Source: JALORV01 sp963702595 (GTDB lineage: Bacteria; Pseudomonadota; Gammaproteobacteria; Burkholderiales; Burkholderiaceae_F). Taken from it: a stretch of DNA of 64,000 nucleotides. Where the stretch lies: NCBI GenBank assembly GCA_963702595.1, contig CAVPDC010000014.1, positions 1 to 64,000 of the forward strand. The letters run 5' to 3'. This document shows, one piece after another, positions 57,101-64,000 of the stretch (position 1 is the first letter of the stretch; each line of letters opens with the position of its first letter). The translations under genes were made by a program, and so were the position numbers. Below the pieces are notes generated by a model. That model was not told the origin of the DNA. It saw only the letters and a list, made by a program, of their open reading frames with translations, and made no database searches.

Positions 57101-57340
57101 ATGTCGGCACTTGGAGGTTCAGCACTCGGAGGTTCCGTACTGGGTGGATCCGGCGGTTCGGGCGGTTCCGGTGGATCCGGTGGCTCCGGAGGATCGGGAG
57201 GGTCTGGCGGATCAGGGTCCCTGATGGACGAGTGGGCCAATCCGCTAGTGGTGGCGCGTTATGGACCAGCCGCGACGGAACCATGGAGCGCGACAGCCAC
57301 GAAAGTTTTCTCAAGGGCGGCGGCAAGCCGCCAACGTTGA
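57101..57340 (+). CDS. Gly-Gly-Ser repeat leader ORF, probably the frameshifted N-terminus of the PAP2 protein
   Basis: ATG 57101 has a strong GGAGG 7 bases upstream. The product begins MSALGGSALGGSVL, has eight GGS triplets (residues 15-38) and then SLMDEWANPLVVARYG before running on to a stop at 57340. From 57232 the overlapping frame encodes the PAP2-like protein, which has no good start of its own (only GTG 57232 or an ATG at 57283 without a ribosome site). The simplest reading is one gene broken by a single-base indel between about 57232 and 57340; a separate small protein is possible. Confidence 0.5.
   Translation: MSALGGSALGGSVLGGSGGSGGSGGSGGSGGSGGSGGSGSLMDEWANPLVVARYGPAATEPWSATATKVFSRAAASRQR
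57143..57214 (+). repeat. 9-bp tandem repeat encoding (Gly-Gly-Ser)x8
   Basis: Eight tandem 9-base units of the form GGNGGNTCN encode GGS triplets. Synonymous codons differ between units (for example GGTGGATCC, GGCGGTTCG, GGAGGATCG), so the repeat is selected or old at protein level and not a fresh DNA slippage product. It forms a flexible linker-like stretch. Confidence 0.8.
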
Positions 57341-58215
57341 ATGATGCCGCGGCCCTGAAGCGCTGGAACCCCTGGGTGCGCATCAACCTCGGTGTAACTG
57401 AGCTCACCCGGCTTGTCGACTACAAGGACGATGCAGCGGACACAGTCATCGTTTGGAATCGAAAGGACAACAAGAACCTTGTCGAAATGACGAGGCCGGA
57501 TCTCACTTTCTTTGAGAAGCAGCTTCCATTCGTTCAAAGTTGGGCCGAACTGCGCGACGAGCGTGCTGCCGAGATCCTCGCGCAGATTGACAATCAGTAT
57601 GCGTTCATCGCATCAGTTACGGGTCTCAACGTAAGCCGTAAACGTTGGACCATGGAGTGGCTGACCATCGTGGTTCAATTCACAATCGCAGTCGAATCGA
57701 AGTTCAAGCATGCCTTTGCGTGCTATCGACCGGTGGACCTTTCGCCTCAGGTGCAGCCCATCGTAACTACGCCCGGTCACAGCGCGTATCCGATGGGGCA
57801 CGCAGCTCAGGCCTTTGCGACGATGGTGGCACTTTGCGGCCTGCTCAGACTGAAGACCAACTCCAAAGCCTACAAACAGCTTTACCGACAGGCCCGACGG
57901 ATCAGCGTAAATCGCACGGTGGCAGGCGTGCATTTCCCGATAGACGCCGCCGCCGGGCAAACACTTGGCTATTCCTTGGGCGAGTTCGTCCTATGTGCAA
58001 GCGCAGTCATGGATGGAACCACCAAGCCAAAGTGCTTCGATCGGGTCTTTGTTCCTAGCGGGTCCGGGGACAACACAGCGAATGACTATCTTGGTGAGGG
58101 CCCCGAGGAACCTCACGGCTGCACCAAAGGTGCAACTGCACTGGATGTCCCGGAATCCAACTTTCTAAAGAAGTTGGCTGAGTTGGCCCGAGAAGAGTGG
58201 GAACTGCCAGCATGA
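57232..58215 (+). CDS. PAP2/vanadium haloperoxidase-fold phosphatase-like protein
   Basis: About 327 codons with an all-helical body. The acid phosphatase/haloperoxidase signature is present: CYRPVDL (Lys/Arg-Pro site), TPGHSAYPMGHAAQAFATM (the PSGHA region, with Ser replaced by Met in YPMGHA), and RRISVNRTVAGVHFPIDAAAGQTLGY (Arg-x3-GxHxxxD). It may hydrolyse phosphoesters or act as a vanadium oxidase; there is no signal peptide, so it looks cytoplasmic. The true N-terminus probably lies in the GGS frame starting at 57101. Its TGA overlaps the protease ATG (ATGA). Confidence 0.75.
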   Translation: MGQSASGGALWTSRDGTMERDSHESFLKGGGKPPTLNDAAALKRWNPWVRINLGVTELTRLVDYKDDAADTVIVWNRKDNKNLVEMTRPDLTFFEKQLPFVQSWAELRDERAAEILAQIDNQYAFIASVTGLNVSRKRWTMEWLTIVVQFTIAVESKFKHAFACYRPVDLSPQVQPIVTTPGHSAYPMGHAAQAFATMVALCGLLRLKTNSKAYKQLYRQARRISVNRTVAGVHFPIDAAAGQTLGYSLGEFVLCASAVMDGTTKPKCFDRVFVPSGSGDNTANDYLGEGPEEPHGCTKGATALDVPESNFLKKLAELAREEWELPA

Positions 58216-60047
58216 GCGCCCCAAGGGACCTGCCGCAGAACCGCCACGACGCTTATCTTGATTGGGGCATCGCAACCAAGTTTCAATTCTTTGAGATTGA
58301 CGGTGGCGTGGGCGTACTGGTGGAGTGGCGCACTCACGATGCCGCAAGGCGTGGCCTCGAAATCTGCAAATCTTTGAAGGTTGACGTTCCGGCCATCTAT
58401 GGCGGCAGCGACGATGGCAAGTTGCGGCGGGTCTGGGCCGTCTCGATCCCCGTTGAGAAGATTGATCAGTTCATCGCACTAGCCGGCGACTTCATCGGTG
58501 GGATGGAGTTGGCGCTGCCCGTTTCTGGCGTCGGAACATTTCCAAGCGGAGCGCGGCGGCACTTGCAGTCCGACAAAGAGATCCTCGTCGGCATACTTGA
58601 TGACGGATGTGCATTCGCGAACACATGTTTCCAGTCGGCTGCCAATGACACTCGAGTGCTTTGGCTCTGGAACCAAGACAAGAAGGCCGGCGGCTTTCCT
58701 CTAGACAAGCTCTCAGGTCCATCAGGCTTCTGCAATTTTGGCTACGGCGGCCAATGGTCCGTTCCGGACCTCAACGAAATGCTAGTCGAGGAGATCGACG
58801 GCCAGTCAGCTGTTTATGTTCGTGCAAGACTTCCCGGCCTGCGACGAAGCGCTGCGCACGGACCACACGTCATGGATCTCCTCTGTGGCAACAGAGTTGT
58901 CGCAGACCCGATTTCCGAATCGGATATCGTTTTCATCCAGTTTCCCCTCAGGGGAATCGATGACCCTTCGGGACGCTGGCTGGCGCGCTACGCCATGGAC
59001 GGACTGCACTACATCATTGAGTGTGCCGGGCAAGACACGGGCACAATCGTCGTCAATCTCAGTTGGGGGCCCCAAACTGGGCCACATGATGGCACCTCGG
59101 TTCTCGAGCGAGCTATCGACGATCTAGTGGATGAACAGTTCAATTTGGGCCGCTGTCTTATCGTCACGCTTCCGGCCGGCAACTCTCACGCATCGCGCGC
59201 GCACGCGGAAGTCAACTACAGCAGTGGCGGCAGGTTGCACTGGGTCGTCCCACCCGACGGCCACACACCAGCATTCTTTGAAGTCTGGTGGCCGACCGGA
59301 GTGTCGCCAGCCGACGCTCGCCTGCGCGTCACACCGCCAAGCGGAGCAGCCGTCGACATCGAACCGGGTAAGCCTTGGAACGAGTTGAAGTGGTACGCAC
59401 GACTAACAAGCGTCGGGTCGTCGACCATGGCACTTGTTGTTGCTCATCCGACCGAATTTCGGGATGCACAAAAACGTGGCGAGCACGGTTTGTGGACGAT
59501 TGAGTTCAAACCCGGACAAGCAGACGTTGATGGTCAGATTCACACGTACGTCGCGCGAGCTGATCACAATATGGGAGCCCGGCGCCGGGCAAAGGCGAAT
59601 TACCTCTCGGATACGGCTCTTGAAGACGCGCGATTCGCGTCCCCGAGCACACGCTTTACCGATGTTTCTGGCTCTGCAATTCGCCGGGCCGGCACGCTGA
59701 ACGGAATCGCGACGGGGGACTATTCAATCGTCGCTGCCGGATATCGCCACTCCGACTCCGCCGCAGCTCCTTATTCGTCCTCCGGTCCGACTCGCGGCAC
59801 GAGAAGTGGGCCCGACTTTGCCTTCGTAACCGACACATCTTCGACAATCCCCGGAATTCGCGCGACCGGTGTACGAAGTGGCACCAAGATTCGCTTGGTG
59901 GGCACGAGCATGGCTTCACCACAGTTGGCACGCCAACTTGTGAATGGCTTGCGCAGCAAGGTGCCCGTTCCGGATCCGCCCAATGCAGCTCAGAGATTTG
60001 GCGGCGGCCGGATCCAGCCGGATCCAGGAATCGTGAACAAGGCCTAA
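58212..60047 (+). CDS. cytoplasmic subtilisin-like (S8) serine protease
   Basis: A 611-residue subtilase with a complete catalytic set: Asp130 (VGILDDGCAF), His216 (SAAHGPHVMDLLCG), oxyanion Asn324 (LPAGNSH) and Ser566 (GTSMASPQ). The first 120 residues are an unrecognised alpha-beta domain, and about 340-470 form an insert rich in beta strands. There is no signal peptide and no propeptide of the secreted type, so an intracellular role is likely. ATG 58212 is coupled to the PAP2 gene by an ATGA overlap. GC content and codon choice are milder than in neighbouring housekeeping genes. Confidence 0.88.
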   Translation: MSAPRDLPQNRHDAYLDWGIATKFQFFEIDGGVGVLVEWRTHDAARRGLEICKSLKVDVPAIYGGSDDGKLRRVWAVSIPVEKIDQFIALAGDFIGGMELALPVSGVGTFPSGARRHLQSDKEILVGILDDGCAFANTCFQSAANDTRVLWLWNQDKKAGGFPLDKLSGPSGFCNFGYGGQWSVPDLNEMLVEEIDGQSAVYVRARLPGLRRSAAHGPHVMDLLCGNRVVADPISESDIVFIQFPLRGIDDPSGRWLARYAMDGLHYIIECAGQDTGTIVVNLSWGPQTGPHDGTSVLERAIDDLVDEQFNLGRCLIVTLPAGNSHASRAHAEVNYSSGGRLHWVVPPDGHTPAFFEVWWPTGVSPADARLRVTPPSGAAVDIEPGKPWNELKWYARLTSVGSSTMALVVAHPTEFRDAQKRGEHGLWTIEFKPGQADVDGQIHTYVARADHNMGARRRAKANYLSDTALEDARFASPSTRFTDVSGSAIRRAGTLNGIATGDYSIVAAGYRHSDSAAAPYSSSGPTRGTRSGPDFAFVTDTSSTIPGIRATGVRSGTKIRLVGTSMASPQLARQLVNGLRSKVPVPDPPNAAQRFGGGRIQPDPGIVNKA

Positions 60048-60095
60048 GGCCTTTGGCCTGAAGGGGGGATTTGAGTCGACTGGTAGAACACAAGT

Positions 60096-60582
60096 TCACC
60101 CAGCCAGCGCCCGCTCGACATCCTTCTCCAGATCCTCCGGCTTCGTCGTCGGCGCATAGCGCTCAATCACGCTGCCGTCCTTGCCCACCAGGAACTTGGT
60201 GAAGTTCCACTTGATTCCTTCGCTGCCAAGCAGGCCCTTCTTGGTACTCGTCAGGTACTTGAAAAGCGGATGCGCGGCGTCGCCGTTGACGTCGATCTTC
60301 GAGAACAGCGGGAACGTGACGCCGAAGTTCATCTCGCAGAACTCGGCGATCTCGCTCTCGGGCGCCGGGCTCCTGCGCACCGAACTGGTTGCTCGGGAAG
60401 CCGAGCACAACGAAGCCCTTGTCCTTGTACTTCTTGTAAAGGGCCTCGAGCCCCTTGTACTGCGGCGTGAAGCCGCACTTGCTGGCGGTGTTGACCACCA
60501 GCAGCACCTTGCCCTTGTAGTCAGCCAGCTTGCGCGGCTTGCCGTCGATCGTGGTGGCGCTGAAGTCGTAAACAGTAGTCAT
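60096..60582 (-). pseudogene. glutathione/thioredoxin peroxidase with an apparent single-base frameshift
   Basis: A Cys-type GPx. Frame one gives MTTVYDFSATTIDGKPRKLADYKGK, the peroxidatic cysteine in NTASKCGFTPQYKGLEALY and the catalytic Gln in GFPSNQFGAQEPG. It then shifts near 60355-60375, and the other frame gives ESEIAEFCEMNFGVTFPLFSKIDVNG, the catalytic Trp-Asn in GIKWNFTKFLVGKDG and a normal C-terminus. Everything else is intact, and the shift lies in a run of GGCGCC and CCC, so a sequencing or assembly indel is at least as likely as true inactivation. Start ATG 60582. Confidence 0.82.
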
Positions 60583-60637
60583 CGTCTGTGCTCCATGCAA
60601 TCAGGAACACAGTCTAGCCGCGCCGCCCAGGCTTGCT

Positions 60638-60658
60638 CCCCTCCCGGAAAGGGAGGGG
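60638..60658. terminator. CCCCTCCC hairpin downstream of pilU
   Basis: Eight-base arms CCCCTCCC and GGGAGGGG enclose GGAAA, 50 bases after the pilU stop and ahead of gpx on the same strand. The wording resembles the intergenic palindromes inside the 44.8-kb element, so it may be a dispersed repeat doing duty as a terminator. Confidence 0.5.
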
Positions 60659-60708
60659 CCGGGGGAGGGAGGGATCAATGCCTCGCAGAGAGCATTTCCG
60701 TTTGGCGG

Positions 60709-61851
60709 TCAACCCGCCAGTCCGAGATGCTCGATACCTTTGTGAATGCCGGCGACGCCGCCCGAGAGCTTGCTGTTGAGCTTGATCTGAAGCCGCAGGT
60801 CGTTGACCGAGTCGGCATTGCGCAGCGCGTCTTCGTAGGAAATCTGCTCGCGTTCGTGCAGGTCGAACAGCGACTGGTCGAAGGTCTGCATGCCCTGCTC
60901 GCGCGCCCGCTTCATGACTTCCCTGATCTCGTGCACCTCGCCCTTGAACACCAGGTCGGCAATCAGCGGGTTGTTGATCATGATCTCGACCGCCGGGATT
61001 CGGCCCTTGCGGTCCTTGAACGGGATCAGGCGCTGGGAGAGCATCGCGCGCAGGTTCAGCGAGAGATCCATCAGCAGTTGCTGGCGCTTCTCTTCGGGGA
61101 AGAAGTTGATGATGCGATCGAGCGCCTGATTGGTCGAATTGGCGTGCAACGTGCACATGACGAGGTGGCCCGTTTCAGCAAACGCGATCGCGTGTTCCAT
61201 CGTCTCGCGTTCGCGCACCTCGCCGATCAGGATGACGTCCGGCGCCTGGCGCAGCGTGTTCTTGAGCGCGATCTGCCAACTCTCGCAGTCCACGCCGACT
61301 TCGCGCTGAGTGATGATGCAGTTCTTGTGCGGGTGGACGTATTCGATCGGGTCCTCGATCGTGATGATGTGGCCGTTCGAATTCTCGTTGCGGTAGCCGA
61401 CCATCGCCGCGAGCGACGTCGACTTGCCGGAGCCCGTCGCACCGACCACGAGGATGATGCCGCGCTTGGCCATCGCCAGATCGTTGATCAGGTGCGGCAG
61501 GTTGAGTTCGTCGGTGGTCGGGATGTGGTCCGCAATCGTCCGGAAGACGATTCCAACCTTGCCCTGCTGCACGAATGCCGAGACGCGGAAGCGCCCGATG
61601 CCGGTCGGGTTGATCGCGAAGTTGCACTCCTTGGTCTTCTCGAACTCCGCCGCCTGGCGGTCGTTCATGATCGCGCGCACCAGTTCGCCCGTGTGCTGCG
61701 ACGTCAGCGGCTGGTTCGACACCGGCAGTACGCGGCCGTCGATCTTGAATGCGGGCGGAAAGTCGGCGGTGAGAAAGAGGTCGGAGCCCTTCTTGCTGTG
61801 CAGAAGCCGCAGCAAGTCGTGGACAAATCGTGTGGCCTGGTCGCGTTCCAT
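60709..61851 (-). CDS. pilU: type IV pilus retraction ATPase PilU
   Basis: A 380-residue hexameric secretion-type ATPase with Walker A GATGSGKS, Asp box IITIEDPIEYVH, Walker B ILIGEVRE and His box AETGHLVMCTLHAN. The C-terminal extension beyond the PilT core and its place downstream of pilT identify PilU, an auxiliary retraction motor that helps PilT under load. Start ATG 61851. It is separated from pilT by a strong terminator-like hairpin. Confidence 0.93.
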   Translation of the reverse strand: MERDQATRFVHDLLRLLHSKKGSDLFLTADFPPAFKIDGRVLPVSNQPLTSQHTGELVRAIMNDRQAAEFEKTKECNFAINPTGIGRFRVSAFVQQGKVGIVFRTIADHIPTTDELNLPHLINDLAMAKRGIILVVGATGSGKSTSLAAMVGYRNENSNGHIITIEDPIEYVHPHKNCIITQREVGVDCESWQIALKNTLRQAPDVILIGEVRERETMEHAIAFAETGHLVMCTLHANSTNQALDRIINFFPEEKRQQLLMDLSLNLRAMLSQRLIPFKDRKGRIPAVEIMINNPLIADLVFKGEVHEIREVMKRAREQGMQTFDQSLFDLHEREQISYEDALRNADSVNDLRLQIKLNSKLSGGVAGIHKGIEHLGLAG

Positions 61852-61877
61852 ATTGGCTTTACCTGCAGTTGTAGTGA

Positions 61878-61910
61878 AAAAAATCGCTCTGGCTCCGCCA
61901 GCGATTTTTT
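61878..61910. terminator. strong bidirectional intrinsic terminator between pilT and pilU
   Basis: Outer arms AAAAAATCGC and GCGATTTTTT with an inner stem TGGC-TCC-GCCA (61890-61900) form a long hairpin with A/T tracts on both sides. On the minus strand it follows the pilT stop by about 40 bases and precedes the pilU ATG by about 25, so pilU may be partly uncoupled from pilT transcription or need its own promoter. Confidence 0.8.
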
Positions 61911-61950
61911 CAAACCAATCCGAGAAAAGTAGGCTTCCACTGTTCTCGGC

Positions 61951-62994
61951 TCAGCCCACAAAGGACTCGGGAGTCTTCGCGTACTGACGCGCCTCGGCGA
62001 TCGACACCACGTTGCGGCGAACCAGTTCGAGCAGCGTCTGGTCCAGCGTCATCATGCCGAACTGCTGACCGGTCTGGATCATCGAGTACATCTGCGCCAC
62101 CTTGTTCTCGCGGATCAGATTGCGGATGGCCGGCGTGCCGACCATGATCTCGTGCGCCGCCACGCGGCCATTGCCGTCCTTGACCTTCAGCAGCGTCTGC
62201 GAGATCACCGCGACCACCGACTCCGACAGCATCGCGCGCACCATTTCCTTTTCCGCCGCCGGGAACACGTCGACCACGCGGTCGATGGTCTTGGCGGCCG
62301 ACGAGGTGTGCAGCGTTCCGAACACCAGGTGGCCTGTCTCCGCGGCGGTCAGCGCCAGGCGGATCGTCTCGAGGTCGCGCAACTCGCCGACCAGCACGAC
62401 GTCCGGGTCCTCGCGCAACGCCGAGCGCAGGGCATTCGAGAACGACAGCGTATGCGGCCCGACTTCACGCTGATTGATGACCGACTTGCGGCTCTCATGT
62501 ACGAACTCGATCGGGTCCTCGATCGTCAGGATGTGGCCGTACAGGTTGTTGTTGACGTGGTCGACCATCGCCGCCAGCGTCGTCGACTTGCCCGAGCCGG
62601 TCGGCCCCGTGACCAGCACCAGGCCGCGCGGCTTCATCGAGAAGTCCGCAAACTGGCGCGGGCACTGCAACTCTTCAAGCGACAGCACGCGCGATGGAAT
62701 GGTCCGCAGCACCGCGGCCGCACCACGGTCCTGGTTGAAGGCGTTGACCCGGAAACGCGCCAGCCCTGGCAGATCGAACGAGAAGTCGGTTTCCAGGTTC
62801 TCGTCGTACTGCTTGCGCTGCGCGTCGTTCATGATGTCGTAAATCATGCCGTGCACGTCCTTGTGCTCCAGCGGCGGCAGGTTGATGCGCCGCACGTCGC
62901 CGTGCACCCGGATCATCGGCGGCAGACCGGCGGAAAGGTGCAGGTCCGAGGCCTTGTTTTTGACGGAAAATGCGAGCAGTTCTGAGATATCCAT
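61951..62994 (-). CDS. pilT: type IV pilus retraction ATPase PilT
   Basis: A 347-residue retraction motor: N-terminal MDISELLAFSVKNKASDLHLSAGLPPMIRVHGDVRRI, Walker A GPTGSGKS, Asp box ILTIEDPIEFVH, Walker B VLVGELRD, His box AETGHLVFGTLHTSSAAKTIDRVVDVFP, and the C-terminal AIRNLIRE motif needed for retraction. It powers twitching motility and DNA uptake. Divergent from the yggS-type gene. Confidence 0.96.
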   Translation of the reverse strand: MDISELLAFSVKNKASDLHLSAGLPPMIRVHGDVRRINLPPLEHKDVHGMIYDIMNDAQRKQYDENLETDFSFDLPGLARFRVNAFNQDRGAAAVLRTIPSRVLSLEELQCPRQFADFSMKPRGLVLVTGPTGSGKSTTLAAMVDHVNNNLYGHILTIEDPIEFVHESRKSVINQREVGPHTLSFSNALRSALREDPDVVLVGELRDLETIRLALTAAETGHLVFGTLHTSSAAKTIDRVVDVFPAAEKEMVRAMLSESVVAVISQTLLKVKDGNGRVAAHEIMVGTPAIRNLIRENKVAQMYSMIQTGQQFGMMTLDQTLLELVRRNVVSIAEARQYAKTPESFVG

Positions 62995-63139
62995 GGCGGA
63001 ACGCGTGTGCTCCTGGGCGTACGTCGGCGCGGCCCGAAGTGGGCACGGGCTTCAAAGTGGCTAGCGTAGGCTCGGCCAGCGCCGGCGGAACAACAAAAAA
63101 GCCTGTGAAAATAAGTCTCTAGCTGCTTTGAAGTCCATT

Positions 63140-63859
63140 ATGTCCAGTTTGCAAGAGGCCGTGCAAGCCAATTTGCGGGCGGTTAACGAGCGCATTACCC
63201 AAGCTGCGCGAGCCGCCGGACGCACGCCGCGGGGCATCGCGCTGGTCGCGGTCAGCAAGACCTTCCCCGCCGAAGCGGTGCTCGCCGTGGCCGCTGGCGG
63301 CCAGGTCGACTTCGGCGAGAACTACGTGCAGGAGGCCGTCGCCAAGATCGCGCGTGTGCGGGAGCTGGCACCGGACCTTGCACTGAGCTGGCACTACATT
63401 GGGCCGATCCAGAGCAACAAGACGCGCGACATCGCGGAGCACTTCGACTGGGTGCAGTCGGTCGATCGCCTGAAGATCGCGCAGCGGCTCTCACAGCAGC
63501 GCCCCGTCCAGCGCGGGCCGTTGAACGTGCTGCTGCAGGTCAACATCAGCGGCGAGGCGACCAAGAGCGGCGTCGCGCCGGACGGCGTGGCGGCACTTGC
63601 GTCCGCGGTGGCGGAACTGCCCAACCTCGCGTTGCGGGGTCTGATGGCAATCCCCGAGCCGGCTGCGGGGGGCGAGCCGCCGGCGCAGTCGCTGCGCGAG
63701 ATGAGGCACCTGTTCGATGCGCTCAGACAGCAGCATCCGCGCTGTGACACGCTGTCGCTCGGCATGACCGCGGATCTCGAGGCTGCGGTGGCGGCCGGCT
63801 CGACGATGGTGCGCGTCGGCACCGCAATTTTCGGCGCGCGTGAAAGGACGGCAGCATGA
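63140..63859 (+). CDS. yggS: YggS/PLPBP family pyridoxal phosphate homeostasis protein
   Basis: A 239-residue TIM-barrel PLP protein without known enzyme activity, which buffers PLP and affects amino-acid pools. It has LVAVSKTFPAEAV with the PLP-binding Lys, VDFGENYVQEA, WHYIGPIQSNKTRDIAEHFDWVQSVDRLKIA, and SLGMTADLEAAVAAGSTMVRVGTAIFGAR at the phosphate site. Start ATG 63140 is preferred over an in-frame TTG at 63128. In relatives proC usually follows; here the window ends in a repeat. Confidence 0.94.
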   Translation: MSSLQEAVQANLRAVNERITQAARAAGRTPRGIALVAVSKTFPAEAVLAVAAGGQVDFGENYVQEAVAKIARVRELAPDLALSWHYIGPIQSNKTRDIAEHFDWVQSVDRLKIAQRLSQQRPVQRGPLNVLLQVNISGEATKSGVAPDGVAALASAVAELPNLALRGLMAIPEPAAGGEPPAQSLREMRHLFDALRQQHPRCDTLSLGMTADLEAAVAAGSTMVRVGTAIFGARERTAA

Positions 63860-64000
63860 GCGTCGCACGGCCGCTCCGAAGACGCTCAGCCTTGCAGGCC
63901 GCGGGGTCGCGAGACGCGACCACTCTTCGGGCCGTCCAAGCCGACGCAGGTCGGCTTGGAGCCGCGGCCCTCAGCCCCCTTGGGGGGACGGAGGCCGAAC
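63860..64000. repeat. hairpin-rich intergenic repeat at the window edge
   Basis: No gene is supported after yggS. Two perfect hairpins follow each other: GGTCGCG/CGCGACC with loop AGA (63905-63921), and TCCAAGCCGAC/GTCGGCTTGGA with loop GCAG (63935-63960). A GCCCCCTTGGGGGG-type palindrome then follows near 63975. The arrangement resembles repetitive intergenic elements common in Burkholderiales; it may also terminate yggS transcription. Confidence 0.5.

Noticed and set aside
57143..57214. CRISPR-like or DNA-level tandem repeat array
   Set aside because: The units are codon-level GGS triplets with synonymous variation and no spacers.

Overview
This 64 kb window is high-GC chromosomal DNA from a betaproteobacterium, most likely Burkholderiales or a close relative. 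The evidence is lineage-typical genes and synteny: leuS-lptE-holA-proA, a DUF3460 gene before scpA, a BPSS1780-type membrane protein beside thrB, mrp divergent from metG, and pilU-pilT divergent from a yggS-type gene. I see no rRNA, tRNA, CRISPR array or insertion sequence.

Layout. 0.3-3.4 kb: secreted amidohydrolase and small envelope or unknown proteins. 3.6-16.2 kb, minus strand: a long probable operon for a molybdenum hydroxylase of the form II (AYRGAGR) aerobic CO-dehydrogenase type. It reads coxS-coxL-coxM, then VOC protein, amidohydrolase, MFS transporter, dadA-like oxidoreductase, moxR/coxD, membrane protein, coxE, coxG and a carboxymuconolactone decarboxylase-family gene. A divergent xdhC (16.4 kb) supplies cofactor-insertion capacity, and modABC (36.1-38.7 kb) would import molybdate. 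17.4-26.1 kb: cation exchanger, lipoprotein, DUF1330, purU, a lone type IV pilin, a persulfide dioxygenase-rhodanese fusion, mrp, metG and a cytochrome c. 26.3-33.7 kb: a ribbon-helix-helix regulator behind a perfect palindrome, translationally coupled to a six-gene hyfBCEFGI-like membrane complex. Its large subunit lacks all four NiFe-ligand cysteines, so it is an energy-converting hydrogenase-related (Ehr-type) complex and not a hydrogenase. 33.8-53.8 kb: housekeeping genes (BamE-like lipoprotein, scpA, modABC, polA, LOG protein, thrB, uvrD, leuS-lptE-holA-proA, an RlmL-like methyltransferase just beyond), a 225-bp inverted-repeat element at 44.76 kb, and a truncated hemJ-like remnant after proA.

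55.2-60.05 kb is the clearest accessory region: a nucleotide-cyclase/FlgO-like/TPR protein, a Gly-Gly-Ser leader and PAP2/haloperoxidase-fold phosphatase, and a cytoplasmic subtilisin-like protease coupled by an ATGA overlap. It is my main candidate for an undescribed system. Three apparent single-base frameshifts cluster between 56.5 and 60.4 kb (cyclase/TPR, PAP2 leader, glutathione peroxidase), so sequencing error must be excluded before calling any of them decayed. 60.7-63.9 kb: pilU, pilT and the YggS-family PLP protein, then a hairpin-rich repeat at the window edge.

Functionally, the window pairs a Mo-hydroxylase, its maturation set and Mo import with a membrane redox/ion-pumping complex of unknown electron donor. 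A direct link between them is only an inference from proximity.
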